Shown here: one piece after another, positions 1 through 8,689 of the stretch
Layout of the letters: each line of letters opens with the position of its first letter
How positions within the stretch are numbered: the first letter of the stretch is position 1
Assembly: GCA_964360255.1 (NCBI GenBank)
Contig: CAYHVK010000007.1
Span: 62,001-126,000 of the forward strand
Reading direction: 5' to 3'
Origin: CAYHVK01 sp964360255
Lineage (GTDB): Bacteria > Bdellovibrionota > Bdellovibrionia > Bdellovibrionales > UBA1609
Length of the DNA: 64,000 nt
The notes under the pieces: generated by a model
Database searches by the model: none
Seen by the model: only the letters and a program-made list of their open reading frames with translations
What the model was told of the DNA's origin: nothing
Made by a program: the position numbers and the translations under genes

Positions 1-275
1 AAATACAGTGTGTCTTAATTGCCATTGTTGCTGTCATTGCCTGGCCTATGATACGCCTCTTTAAAAGAGACCAGTATGACTTTTTTCTTAAGCTTGCAGG
101 TCAGTACAAATCTAGAAAAAAGTTTTTTTTGCAACTTATCGTTTTTATAACAGCTAAAATATTATTTAGAGAGACCACTCTGCTGTGGCAACATAAATTA
201 CTTGATAATAAAGTTAAGTCTGTTACAGATGCTTATTTAAAAATCTCTCAACTGAACGGCAATGTCGATGAGTAA
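1..275 (+). CDS. C-terminal fragment of a membrane-linked protein, possibly a glycosyltransferase
   Basis: The reading frame is open from base 3 of the window with no start codon required, so this is the 3' end of a gene that begins outside. The visible part starts with a hydrophobic stretch (VLIAIVAVIAW) that reads as a membrane segment, followed by a basic region rich in Lys and Arg. A C-terminal membrane helix followed by a basic tail is common in family 2 glycosyltransferases of polysaccharide clusters, and the neighbours fit that, but no catalytic motif is visible. It overlaps the next gene by 14 bases, so the two are probably translated from one mRNA. An internal Met at base 48 could be mistaken for the start. 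Confidence 0.55.
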   Translation, partial: IQCVLIAIVAVIAWPMIRLFKRDQYDFFLKLAGQYKSRKKFFLQLIVFITAKILFRETTLLWQHKLLDNKVKSVTDAYLKISQLNGNVDE

Positions 276-1164
276 TATTTCTTGCCCATTCTGCAATGGA
301 AAATCGAATCTCTACTTGAGTCAAAAAGATATAAACAGAGACACTACTGAACATCTTTTTCATTTGTATAAATGCACTAGCTGCGGACTGCTTTTTATTT
401 CTAATCCTCCAAAGGATCTAGGGCCTTACTATGTACAGGATTATCATGCCTTGCCACAAAATAAAGAGAACTTAAATCTTGCGCTAAAATCTCAGCAACC
501 TAAATTAGAAATTTTAAAACAGTACAAGAGCTCTGGTGACCTTCTAGAAATTGGCTCTTCAGTGGGTTACTTTTCGGCACTAGCTAAGGATGCTGGCTTT
601 AATGTAACGGCCATCGAGTATGATCGCTTTTGCGTCGACTTTATGAAATCTAACTTTGGGATCAACGCAATTCAGTCACAAGACCCAAGCGCGATAATGT
701 CCAAAATGGATCAGCAGTTTGATGCAATTTGTCTTTGGCACTCTATCGAGCATATTAAAGACCCTTGGATTACACTCGAAGCTTGCGCTAAGCTTTTAAA
801 GTCTAATGGTGTTTTACTTATTGCTGCACCAAATCCAAACAGCCGACAAGCTCTTCTCATGGGTAAGTACTGGCCTCACCACGACTTACCACGCCATCTT
901 TATGGTCTACCAATGGACTGGCTCGAGAAGTTAATGAAAAAGGCTGGTCTAACTGTGGCCCTAAAGACGACAACAGACCCAGAAAGTATTTATTGGAATC
1001 GGTTCTCATGGGCTATGATATCAAAAAGTTTCGTTAAAAGCGCTCCAGCTCGAGTGCAAAATGGGTTTTGGCGACTAGGTCTTTTTGTTGGCAAATTTTT
1101 TAGTCTCTGGGAAGATAAAGCCGATCATGGCTCTTGCTACGTAATGATCTTTAAAAAAGTATAA
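262..1164 (+). CDS. Class I SAM-dependent methyltransferase with N-terminal zinc-binding motif
   Basis: The first 40 residues hold two CxxC pairs (CPFC near residue 8 and CTSC near 38) that resemble the small zinc motif found in methyltransferases of polysaccharide and secondary-metabolite clusters. The SAM-binding motif I is LLEIGSSVGYFS, with an acidic residue at the end of the next strand (AIEYD), and a motif-II-like WHSIEHIKDP follows. Length (300 aa) is usual for this type. A second ATG lies two codons downstream at 268. The gene overlaps the preceding fragment and is followed 20 bases later by the PhyH gene. A role in modifying a surface sugar or lipid-linked precursor is inferred from context; the substrate is unknown. 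Confidence 0.8.
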   Translation: MSMSNISCPFCNGKSNLYLSQKDINRDTTEHLFHLYKCTSCGLLFISNPPKDLGPYYVQDYHALPQNKENLNLALKSQQPKLEILKQYKSSGDLLEIGSSVGYFSALAKDAGFNVTAIEYDRFCVDFMKSNFGINAIQSQDPSAIMSKMDQQFDAICLWHSIEHIKDPWITLEACAKLLKSNGVLLIAAPNPNSRQALLMGKYWPHHDLPRHLYGLPMDWLEKLMKKAGLTVALKTTTDPESIYWNRFSWAMISKSFVKSAPARVQNGFWRLGLFVGKFFSLWEDKADHGSCYVMIFKKV

Positions 1165-1184
1165 ATAAATATTGTGAGGAAAAA

Positions 1185-2135
1185 ATGATTCTCTCTCGTA
1201 TCTCAAATAAATTAAAGCGCCATTTTTATAAAATGATAGCGACAAAAGTACCTCTATCAGAAGTGCCTCACTGGCTAGATAGCGAAAATGCACTAATTAA
1301 AATAGAAAACATGAATATATCCGAAGAAATTAAAACCTGTCTGCGCTCTTTGCATCAAAATGGCTTTGGAATTTTAAATAAAACGTTGCCAGAAGCCGAT
1401 TGCAATAACTTAATTAAAAGCTTCAGAGATTTTTGTGCAACGGATACTGTTGCACAAAAATATAAAAATAGTTATGGGCTTCATGAAAGACTATCGAATT
1501 TTCATTTAGTATCTAAAGAAGCTCAAACACTTCTGCATCACGCCCCCGTTGTAACATTATTAAAGCAGCTGTTAGGTGAAAACCCAAACCTTGTAGGTTC
1601 ATTATTTTTTGAAAAATCAACAGAACAAGACTTTCATAGAGATACCCCGGCATTTTTCACTAACCCTATTAATCAATTTTTTGGCGTTTGGTTTGCTCTA
1701 GAAGATATCGATGATACACAAGGACCCTTGAAATATTTTGTTAAAAGTCATCGACTCAAAAACGATTTCGAAATGAGAACAGATTTTAGAGATTCGGATA
1801 GCTATCAGGCTGAACTTTACAAAATGGCTAAAGAATCTGGGTTAGAACTACAAAAATTTTATGCCAAAAAAGGTGATGTTCTTATTTGGCATCCGCAATT
1901 GCTTCATGGTGGGTCAGATCGCACCGATAAAAAGCGCAGTCGTTACAGTATGGTTTTTCACTGGATGAGTGAAAAATGTAAAATTCATTCTATTCAAGAT
2001 TTTTTCAATGGCGAGAATGTGTTTGTCGACACCAGAACTTCGTACATAAAAGTTGCTGGCATTAATGCTATAAATCACAATGAGCCAAAATTTTTCCATG
2101 ATCGAAAAGAAGGAAACTTTGACGAGTTCAACTGA
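1185..2135 (+). CDS. Phytanoyl-CoA dioxygenase (PhyH) family Fe(II)/2-oxoglutarate oxygenase
   Basis: The protein carries the HxD...H facial triad of this oxygenase family: His151 and Asp153 in DFHRDTPAFF and His241 in LLHGGSDRT, with Arg251 ten residues on as a likely 2-oxoglutarate ligand. Such enzymes hydroxylate or otherwise oxidise a C-H bond using iron, oxygen and 2-oxoglutarate. The ATG at 1185 follows the purine-rich sequence AGGAAAAA. It sits between a methyltransferase and a flippase, so a small tailoring reaction on a sugar, lipid or amino-acid decoration of the surface polymer is plausible. The substrate cannot be read from sequence. Its end overlaps the next gene. Confidence 0.8.
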   Translation: MILSRISNKLKRHFYKMIATKVPLSEVPHWLDSENALIKIENMNISEEIKTCLRSLHQNGFGILNKTLPEADCNNLIKSFRDFCATDTVAQKYKNSYGLHERLSNFHLVSKEAQTLLHHAPVVTLLKQLLGENPNLVGSLFFEKSTEQDFHRDTPAFFTNPINQFFGVWFALEDIDDTQGPLKYFVKSHRLKNDFEMRTDFRDSDSYQAELYKMAKESGLELQKFYAKKGDVLIWHPQLLHGGSDRTDKKRSRYSMVFHWMSEKCKIHSIQDFFNGENVFVDTRTSYIKVAGINAINHNEPKFFHDRKEGNFDEFN

Positions 2136-3669
2136 CCGAAAGCAACGCTTATCTACAAATGTTTTTTCGAGCGTTGCAGTAAATACGTCTAAAGTTTTTC
2201 TACAACTTTTTGTTACCCCGCTCATAATTTTTCATCTTGGCTCAGAACAGTATGGCCTAGTTGCTTTTTCATTTACTGTTCAAAGTTTTTTCTTTCTTCT
2301 AGATCATGCAGTAAGCCCAGTAGTAATCAGAGAATTTGGTCTCTTAAGCGGCAGTAAAGACACTGCCGAAGATCATTGGAAACTATTTCTAACATTTGAA
2401 AAGCTGTCTGTTGCAACTGGCATAGTTTGTGGCACATCAATAATTATTTCTGCGCCATGGATCGCTGAAGCCTGGCTTAAATCAGACAAATTATCCGTTG
2501 ATTTTCTAACAAATGCTGTACGCCTAATTGGCTTGCTAATGATTTTTCAATGGCCTTCATTATTTTACGGTAGCTGCTTTATTGGCATGCAAAAGCAGTT
2601 TTCGTTAGCCACTCTGTCAGTTACATTAAGTTACACTCAGGCTGTATTTGTTCTTCTTTATCTTGGCTTTTTTGGTAGTAACGTTTTATTCATTCTCGGC
2701 CTTCAGTGTTTTTTTTCATTTTTGCTTTTATTTTTTATACGAAAACGCATCTTGAAATGTCTGCCACCGGTTTCAAAGCGACCAACTTATGATTTTTCAT
2801 ATTTTTTAAAGGTCAGAAACTTTGCTCAGGGCACATTTTTAATTGGAATAACAATAGCCATACTAACTCAAATTGATAAAATTTTTATTTCAAAATTTGC
2901 AAAACTAGATGAGTTTAGTGCTTACTCAGTCTCTTTTGCTTTTATTAGCCAAATTAGCATGATAATTGCCGGCCCACTTATGGCTACTCTTCAGCCCTTC
3001 TTTGCGGGATTGATAAAGAAAGATGATGCGTTAATGCTGGCAAATGAGTACCATAAACTCAGCCAAGTTAATGCAATAGTGATTTTCACTTTTATCGGCC
3101 CACTCATTTTCTTTTCAGATATAATTTTAACTTTGTGGTTAGGCATGAGCTCTCCTGTGCTGCCTCTTGCATTACAACTTGTTCCTTGGATTGCTGTAGG
3201 CAGTACAATTAATGCTATAAACTCAATGCCCTATACACTTCAAATTGCAGCTGGTTGGACAAATCTCAAATTACGCATGAACATTATTCAGGTTTTTTTG
3301 TTTGTTGCTCTGTTTTTCTTATTTTACCCAGTTTACGGCCTTATGATTGGCCCATGCCTGTGGATTGGACTAAATTCATTAAATACTTTTATTGAAGCGC
3401 CAATTGTTCATCGCTATTACTTAAAGGGCGAATATAGTGCGTGGCTATTTAAGGACGTACTTTACCCCGCGTTAATTTCTGCCGTGATCTTCAGCGCGGG
3501 TAGATACTTTCTCATCTTCAAACAAAACTTGTGGGCAGATTTAGCGTCAGCATGCTTTATATCTTTAAGTGTTTTTCTTAGCCTCACCCTTGCTTTACCA
3601 CAAGGGAAAATTTTAATTCTTCGAGGCATTGAAAGACTTTATCGCAGGTTACTGTCTAAAAATTTTTGA
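2098..3669 (+). CDS. Wzx-like polysaccharide flippase (MOP superfamily)
   Basis: A very hydrophobic protein of about 520 residues with roughly a dozen predicted membrane segments and the N-terminal pattern of the polysaccharide transport/MATE-like family (a helix with SSVAVNTSKVFLQL, then TPLIIFHLGSEQYGL). Such proteins move lipid-linked oligosaccharide units across the inner membrane. Two starts are possible, ATG at 2080 and ATG at 2098; neither has a clear Shine-Dalgarno sequence, and both overlap the end of the PhyH gene, which suggests coupled translation. The last 14 bases overlap the tail of the convergent glycosyltransferase gene. Confidence 0.8.
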   Translation: MIEKKETLTSSTDRKQRLSTNVFSSVAVNTSKVFLQLFVTPLIIFHLGSEQYGLVAFSFTVQSFFFLLDHAVSPVVIREFGLLSGSKDTAEDHWKLFLTFEKLSVATGIVCGTSIIISAPWIAEAWLKSDKLSVDFLTNAVRLIGLLMIFQWPSLFYGSCFIGMQKQFSLATLSVTLSYTQAVFVLLYLGFFGSNVLFILGLQCFFSFLLLFFIRKRILKCLPPVSKRPTYDFSYFLKVRNFAQGTFLIGITIAILTQIDKIFISKFAKLDEFSAYSVSFAFISQISMIIAGPLMATLQPFFAGLIKKDDALMLANEYHKLSQVNAIVIFTFIGPLIFFSDIILTLWLGMSSPVLPLALQLVPWIAVGSTINAINSMPYTLQIAAGWTNLKLRMNIIQVFLFVALFFLFYPVYGLMIGPCLWIGLNSLNTFIEAPIVHRYYLKGEYSAWLFKDVLYPALISAVIFSAGRYFLIFKQNLWADLASACFISLSVFLSLTLALPQGKILILRGIERLYRRLLSKNF

Positions 3670-4786
3670 TCACTGATGAATAAATTCTAAAAATATTCTC
3701 TTTCAGTTTTTCCATACTAAAGTCTTTAGCCCTATCTGCTGCGCCTACTGACAGCTTTTTGTAGAGCTGTGCATCGCTTAGCAATCGGTTGAGTTTTAAT
3801 GCTAGATCTTTTGAGTTTCTCAGCTCAGCAGTCAACCCAGAAATGCCATCAGCACAAACTTCGTTGACTCCATTACCTAGTTGAAAATTTACAACAGGCT
3901 TTCCAAATCGCATAGCTTCTACTTGTACATAACCGAATGCCTCAGATGGCTCTACTGACGACAAACAGAAAACATCACAGTGCTTGAAGCAGCCCAATAG
4001 ATCTTGATCACTCAGCAAGCCAGCTAATATAACTCGATCTTGAAGATTATATTTCTCAATGAGCTGTTCGTAGATCGGGGTTAGCGGACCCTTACCTACA
4101 AGTACGAGAACGGCATTATCAACCTGCTTCATCGCTTCAATTAAATATTCGAAACCTTTATAATAAACGTGTCTACCAACACCTAATATAATTTTTCTAT
4201 TCTCATTTTGTAAAATAGCTTCTGGAGCTAAAATTTCAAGCTGCGGAGGACTTGGTACCCCATACGGAACTACGACTACTTTTTCAGCGTATTTTGATGG
4301 CAGTTGAGTCGAACTCGTAAAATGAGATTTTGTTGCAACTAAAAACAAATCTATTCTATCAAGAAAAACTTTGAGAAGGGGCAGATATATCTTAAAAGCC
4401 CACTTTTGCTTAACCACATCTGAGTGCCAGCTTAGGATGTATTTAACATTTCTTTTTTTAAGAAGCAGAAACGTCACAAGTGAAAGCGGGTCAGGAAAGT
4501 TAAAATGAATAATATCATAATTACCTTTTCCGACTAAGCTCCATATTTTAAAGGGATAAAATAAAGAAATTGGAGTGGATGCGACAGTACACAATGTTCC
4601 CATTCTCCACATTCTGCCAGATGGTAAAGCTAGACTGTCTCCTAGACTTTTTTCTGAGGATACTACAGAATCAATTACAACTTCACTGCTGAGGTTATCA
4701 ATGATTGTACTCGCATAATATTGAACACCTCCGACTTTTTGGTGAAAATCATATCGGCCAAGCATAAGAACTTTTATTTTTTTCAT
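3656..4786 (-). CDS. GT4-family glycosyltransferase
   Basis: The N-terminal half has the GVQYYASTI loop typical of GT-B enzymes that bind acceptor, and the C-terminal half has the nucleotide-sugar domain (ILGVGRHVYYKGFEYLIEAM, then a run ending SSVEPSEAFGYVQVEAM containing the E-x7-E motif of GT4 enzymes). The enzyme would add a sugar to a lipid-linked glycan at the inner membrane. A longer frame reaches 4855, but the ATG at 4786 is preceded by AGGA at 5 bases and starts directly on the first beta strand (KKIKVLMLGRY), so I chose it. It is convergent with the flippase gene and divergent from rmlB. Confidence 0.82.
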   Translation of the reverse strand: MKKIKVLMLGRYDFHQKVGGVQYYASTIIDNLSSEVVIDSVVSSEKSLGDSLALPSGRMWRMGTLCTVASTPISLFYPFKIWSLVGKGNYDIIHFNFPDPLSLVTFLLLKKRNVKYILSWHSDVVKQKWAFKIYLPLLKVFLDRIDLFLVATKSHFTSSTQLPSKYAEKVVVVPYGVPSPPQLEILAPEAILQNENRKIILGVGRHVYYKGFEYLIEAMKQVDNAVLVLVGKGPLTPIYEQLIEKYNLQDRVILAGLLSDQDLLGCFKHCDVFCLSSVEPSEAFGYVQVEAMRFGKPVVNFQLGNGVNEVCADGISGLTAELRNSKDLALKLNRLLSDAQLYKKLSVGAADRAKDFSMEKLKENIFRIYSSVIKNF

Positions 4787-5017
4787 TCGTGTCCTGGGAC
4801 TTGCGACTTTAACACTTGGTACTTTTAGATCAAAACCAAAGTGAGGGCCAAACATAAAGCTAAATATGAACGTCAGCTATCTTTTCATCGAAAAAATGTA
4901 TCAGATTTTTAAAGAACTTCAATCTATCGCACTAGATCGAGCTGTTTGACACTCTGTTCGGCCTAGACCCCATGAAGCTTTATAGGTACTAGAATTGATT
5001 CAACAAAAGGATGCAAA

Positions 5018-6046
5018 ATGACTCTTATAACTGGCCCCGCTGGATTTGTCGGTAGCACCCTTGCTAGAATGGTCGCAAACCAAGGTCCTGCTGTTCTTTT
5101 AGACAAACTGACTTACGCGGGTCATCTGGCGAATATCGAAGAGGTAATTTCACCAGCAAGAAATGTTCACTTTGTTCGTGGTGATATCTGCGATTACGAA
5201 CTCGTATTAAAAGTTATGCGGCAACACAAAGTTCGTTCAGTTATGAACTTGGCAGCTGAAAGCCACGTCGATAACAGCATCAAAGGCCCAAAACCTTTCA
5301 TCGATACAAATATTGGTGGCACCTTCGCTATGCTTGAAGCCGCACGTACTTACCACAAAGAACTTGCACCTGAAGATCGAGCTAACTTCCGATTCCTTCA
5401 CGTTTCTACAGACGAAGTATTTGGTGAGCTCGGCACTACAGGCCATTTCACTGAAAAAACTTCTTACGCTCCCAACTCTCCATACTCGGCCTCTAAAGCT
5501 GCCTCTGATCACTTAGTGCGCGCTTGGGGACATACATATGGTTTACCTGTAGTTGTAACAAACTGTTCAAATAACTATGGCCCTCGCCAATTTCCTGAAA
5601 AGTTAATTCCACGCATGATTGATTGCGCACTTGCCGGCCAGAAGCTTCCGGTTTACGGCAAAGGCGAAAACATCCGCGATTGGATTCACGTTGAAGATCA
5701 TGCAACAGGCCTTTTACTCGCTCTTGAAAAAGGAGAAGAGGGTGCAACATACTGCTTCGGTGGTCGTTCAGAACGTAAAAATATCGACGTTGTTAAAGCG
5801 ATCTGCAAAATTTTAGATGAACTTCGCCCAATGAAAACCGGCGAAAAATACGAAAGCCTTATTACTTTTGTTGAAGATCGCGCGGGTCATGACTGGCGTT
5901 ATGCAATTGATGATTCAAAAGCTGAAACAGAACTTGGCTTTGTTAGAAAATATAAAAACTTTGAAGATGGCCTGAAGCAAACTGTTCAGTGGTATCTCGA
6001 CAACTCTCAGTGGATTAGCCGCGTAAAAGCGCGTCCGAAAGGTTAA
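5018..6046 (+). CDS. rmlB: dTDP-glucose 4,6-dehydratase
   Basis: Second enzyme of dTDP-L-rhamnose synthesis: it converts dTDP-glucose to dTDP-4-keto-6-deoxyglucose using bound NAD. An extended short-chain dehydrogenase with the NAD-binding TGPAGFVGS at residues 5-13, the STDEVFG segment at 130-136 and the catalytic Tyr156-x3-Lys160. Length 342 is normal. The ATG at 5018 is preceded by AAAAGGA. It is the first of four genes in one direction (rmlB, rmlA, rmlC, rmlD), with 3 bases to rmlA, so a single mRNA is expected. Gene order B-A-C-D. Confidence 0.95.
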   Translation: MTLITGPAGFVGSTLARMVANQGPAVLLDKLTYAGHLANIEEVISPARNVHFVRGDICDYELVLKVMRQHKVRSVMNLAAESHVDNSIKGPKPFIDTNIGGTFAMLEAARTYHKELAPEDRANFRFLHVSTDEVFGELGTTGHFTEKTSYAPNSPYSASKAASDHLVRAWGHTYGLPVVVTNCSNNYGPRQFPEKLIPRMIDCALAGQKLPVYGKGENIRDWIHVEDHATGLLLALEKGEEGATYCFGGRSERKNIDVVKAICKILDELRPMKTGEKYESLITFVEDRAGHDWRYAIDDSKAETELGFVRKYKNFEDGLKQTVQWYLDNSQWISRVKARPKG

Positions 6047-6049
6047 GTC

Positions 6050-6916
6050 ATGAAAGGCATTCTACTCGCTGGCGGCAGTGGCTCACGTCTTTACCCACTC
6101 ACTAAGGGTGTTAGTAAACAGCTTTTGCCGGTTTATGATAAGCCTGTAATTTACTACCCGCTTTCAACCTTGATGTTGGCTGGTATTCGTGAAGTTTTGA
6201 TTATCAGCACTCCACGCGATATCCCTTTGATTCAAGGTCTTCTAGGTGACGGCTCTGATTTTGGTATGAAATTCGAATATGCGATTCAAACTGCTCCACG
6301 AGGAATCTCTGAAGCCTTTTTAATTGGCGATAAATTCTTAAATGGTTCACCGGCCTGTTTAATTTTAGGCGATAATCTATTCTACGGAAATTCTTTGCAA
6401 GAGCAGATGGCAAAAGCCGTAGCGCTTAAAAAGGGCGCCACTATTTTTGCTTATCACGTTCCAAACCCACAATCTTTTGGGGTTATTGATTTTGATGAGA
6501 ATGGCCAGGCGAAAAGTCTCGAAGAAAAACCAAAATCTCCGAAATCAAACTGGGCTGTGACTGGTCTTTACTTCTATGATGAAACTGTTGTTACTAAAGC
6601 TAGAGCCATTAAGCCCTCAGTGCGTGGCGAGCTAGAAATCACTGATCTTAACCGTATGTATCTTGAAGAAGGCACTCTTCAAGTTGTACCTTTCAGACGT
6701 GGTATGGCTTGGCTTGATACCGGCACTAGCGAATCATTAATCGAAAGTTCACAGTTTGTAAAAACCATTGAAACTCGTCAGGGTTTAAAAATCGCATGTC
6801 TTGAAGAGATCGCCTACCACAAGGGCTTCATTAACAAAGTTCAACTTATACGCCTAGCTGAACAGATGCCAGATTCTACTTATGGCCAATATGTGAAAGC
6901 TTTAACTAAAGCTTAG
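6050..6916 (+). CDS. rmlA: Glucose-1-phosphate thymidylyltransferase
   Basis: First enzyme of the dTDP-L-rhamnose pathway: it joins dTTP and glucose-1-phosphate to give dTDP-glucose and pyrophosphate. The nucleotidyltransferase signature GGSGSRLYPLT is at residues 8-18, the metal-binding GDNLFYG at 107-113, and EEKPKSPKSNWAVTGLYFYD further on is characteristic. Length 288 matches the short RmlA form. The pyrophosphate it releases is a substrate for the membrane pyrophosphatase encoded 3 kb downstream, although the two need not be linked. It lies between rmlB and rmlC. Confidence 0.95.
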   Translation: MKGILLAGGSGSRLYPLTKGVSKQLLPVYDKPVIYYPLSTLMLAGIREVLIISTPRDIPLIQGLLGDGSDFGMKFEYAIQTAPRGISEAFLIGDKFLNGSPACLILGDNLFYGNSLQEQMAKAVALKKGATIFAYHVPNPQSFGVIDFDENGQAKSLEEKPKSPKSNWAVTGLYFYDETVVTKARAIKPSVRGELEITDLNRMYLEEGTLQVVPFRRGMAWLDTGTSESLIESSQFVKTIETRQGLKIACLEEIAYHKGFINKVQLIRLAEQMPDSTYGQYVKALTKA

Positions 6917-6929
6917 GAGCCTGCTAGCC

Positions 6930-7481
6930 ATGATTGAAGTTACTAAAACAGAAGCAGACGGTCTGTGCATCATTAAATCAAAAGTTTTTGCGGACTCACG
7001 TGGCTACTTTGTTGAAACGTTCAACTTGAATGAGTTCAGGACTCATGGCCTTCCCCACGTTTTTGTTCAAGACAATCAATCATTCTCTAGAAAAGGCGTC
7101 TTGCGCGGCATGCACCTTCAATCAGCTCCGTACACGCAAACGAAGCTCGTTCGTGCCGTCCAAGGTAAGATTTTAGATGTGGCCATTGATTTGCGTCGCG
7201 ATTCGAAGACTTTCAAAAAGGTTTTCACCTGCGAACTGTCCGATGAAAACGGTCTGCAGTTTTTAGTACCAAAAGGTTTTGCCCATGCATTCGTAGTATT
7301 AAGCGAAACGGCACTTGTATCTTATAAGTGTGATGAATTTTACGTTCCAAAAAGTGATGGCGGGATTATTTATAATGATCCTGAACTCAACATCGATTGG
7401 AAGCTTCCGGCTGATCAGTTGGTGATCTCTGATAAAGATAAAGCTCTTCCAACTCTTAAGGAGTATCTCGCACGTGGTTAA
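6930..7481 (+). CDS. rmlC: dTDP-4-dehydrorhamnose 3,5-epimerase
   Basis: Third enzyme of dTDP-L-rhamnose synthesis; it epimerises C3 and C5 of the 4-keto sugar. A cupin fold protein with LRGMHLQ (catalytic His62) and VPKGFAHAF (second His), as well as the family segment SRGYFVETF at 23-31. Length 183 is normal. The ATG is preceded by AGGAG at a rather long distance of about 11 bases. The stop overlaps the GTG start of rmlD by 8 bases, a sign of coupled translation. Confidence 0.95.
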   Translation: MIEVTKTEADGLCIIKSKVFADSRGYFVETFNLNEFRTHGLPHVFVQDNQSFSRKGVLRGMHLQSAPYTQTKLVRAVQGKILDVAIDLRRDSKTFKKVFTCELSDENGLQFLVPKGFAHAFVVLSETALVSYKCDEFYVPKSDGGIIYNDPELNIDWKLPADQLVISDKDKALPTLKEYLARG

Positions 7482-8328
7482 TATTTGGGTTATCGGCCAA
7501 TCTGGCCAACTCGCCTCTTGTCTCAAAGATTTAAACCTAGGTTATCGTTTTATCGGACGTTCGGAACTCGATCTCGCAAACGTAGAAAACATTCGTAAGT
7601 TCTTCGCAAGCCAGACGATAAAGCCCGATGTAATTCTGAATACTGCGGCCTACACACAAGTAGATAAGGCTGAAACTGAACGTGAAGCAGCTTACGCTAT
7701 CAATGCCCTTGCATCTGAAGAGTTGGCTAGCCATTGCAAACGCTATTTTTATGTTTCTACTGATTATGTATATGGCGGATCCAATGATCGTCCTTATTCT
7801 GAAACTGACCCGGTTGCTCCGGTCAATTACTATGGCGAAACAAAGTTAGCTGGCGAAAATTTAGCTCGTGCCGCAAATATAAATACATTTGTTATTCGTA
7901 CCTCATGGCTCTACTCTCCTTACGGTGTTAATTTTGTGAAACGCATGGCCGAACTTGGGGCCACTCGGCCGCAGCTAAAGGTTGTCAATGATCAGATCGG
8001 AACCCCGACTTGGGCGCCAGATTTAGCAAAACTACTGAAACAGATGATTGATCGATCAAATGCTCAAGGGTCGCGCGCATTAGCACCTGGTATTTATAAT
8101 TATTCAAATGAGGGTCGTTGCAGTTGGTATGACTTGGCGGTTGAAACATTAAAGGCCTCTGCCTCCAAAACACAAATTCTACCTATATCAACCTCTGAAT
8201 ATCCGACTCCAGCACGCCGGCCGGCTTATTCAGTTTTAGATAAATCAAAAATTAAAGAGGCTTTAAGTCTTAGTATTAAAAATTGGCGAGATAGTTTCTC
8301 AGAAGCAGCAAATATCCTATTTAAATGA
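7474..8328 (+). CDS. rmlD: dTDP-4-dehydrorhamnose reductase
   Basis: Last enzyme of the pathway: NAD(P)H-dependent reduction to dTDP-L-rhamnose. The nucleotide-binding loop reads GQSGQLA at residues 8-14, followed by NTAAYTQVDKAE, the STDYVYGG segment, and YYGETKLAGE containing the catalytic Tyr and Lys. Length 284 is usual. It starts with GTG at 7474 inside rmlC; AAGGAG lies a few bases upstream of the start inside rmlC. It ends ten bases before the stop of the convergent cupin gene. With rmlB, rmlA and rmlC it makes a complete rhamnose precursor set. Confidence 0.94.
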   Translation: MVNIWVIGQSGQLASCLKDLNLGYRFIGRSELDLANVENIRKFFASQTIKPDVILNTAAYTQVDKAETEREAAYAINALASEELASHCKRYFYVSTDYVYGGSNDRPYSETDPVAPVNYYGETKLAGENLARAANINTFVIRTSWLYSPYGVNFVKRMAELGATRPQLKVVNDQIGTPTWAPDLAKLLKQMIDRSNAQGSRALAPGIYNYSNEGRCSWYDLAVETLKASASKTQILPISTSEYPTPARRPAYSVLDKSKIKEALSLSIKNWRDSFSEAANILFK

Positions 8329-8338
8329 TTTACGAATT

Positions 8339-8689
8339 CTATTTACGATTGTAATCATCCGCGTATCGAACAATATCATCTTCACCGAAATAAGTACCAA
8401 GCTGAACCTCGACAAACTCTAAGGCTTCAGTGCCTGAGTTGCGAATACGATGTTTGGCTGCAAGTGGTATATGGATATATGAACCAACTTTAACAGGTAT
8501 TTCTTTTTCGTTAAGAATAACAACTCCAAAACCACGAGTAATGATCCAATGCTCTTCACGCTTAGCATGTGATTGATACGAAATCTGTTGCTGTGGTTTA
8601 ACCTGAATCACTTTTGATTTAAAATGATTTTCATCTTTCAGAATTTCAAATCGTCCCCAAGGGCGATCTTCAGATATGTTTGAACTCAT
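8339..8689 (-). CDS. Cupin protein resembling the mannose-6-phosphate isomerase (type II) C-terminal domain
   Basis: A short single-domain cupin starting with DRPWGRFEIL and containing the metal-binding series SYQSHAKREEHWIITRGFGVV, then IHIPLAAKHRI; both are hallmarks of the isomerase domain of bifunctional GDP-mannose pyrophosphorylase/phosphomannose isomerase. The pyrophosphorylase part is absent, so this is a stand-alone isomerase domain of about 116 residues. The frame could extend to 8725, but the ATG at 8689 places the start directly before the conserved region. It overlaps the end of the O-antigen ligase gene by 20 bases. A role in sugar-phosphate supply is inferred. Confidence 0.75.
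   Translation of the reverse strand: MSSNISEDRPWGRFEILKDENHFKSKVIQVKPQQQISYQSHAKREEHWIITRGFGVVILNEKEIPVKVGSYIHIPLAAKHRIRNSGTEALEFVEVQLGTYFGEDDIVRYADDYNRK

Noticed and set aside
1075..1293. Minus-strand frame over the end of the methyltransferase gene
   Set aside because: Overlaps two well-supported genes with overlapping-codon composition, no ribosome site.
4946..4986. TTGACA upstream of rmlB as promoter
   Set aside because: No -10 element at 16-18 bases; the TATAGG at 4981 is 29 bases away. A promoter is likely in this spacer but cannot be placed.
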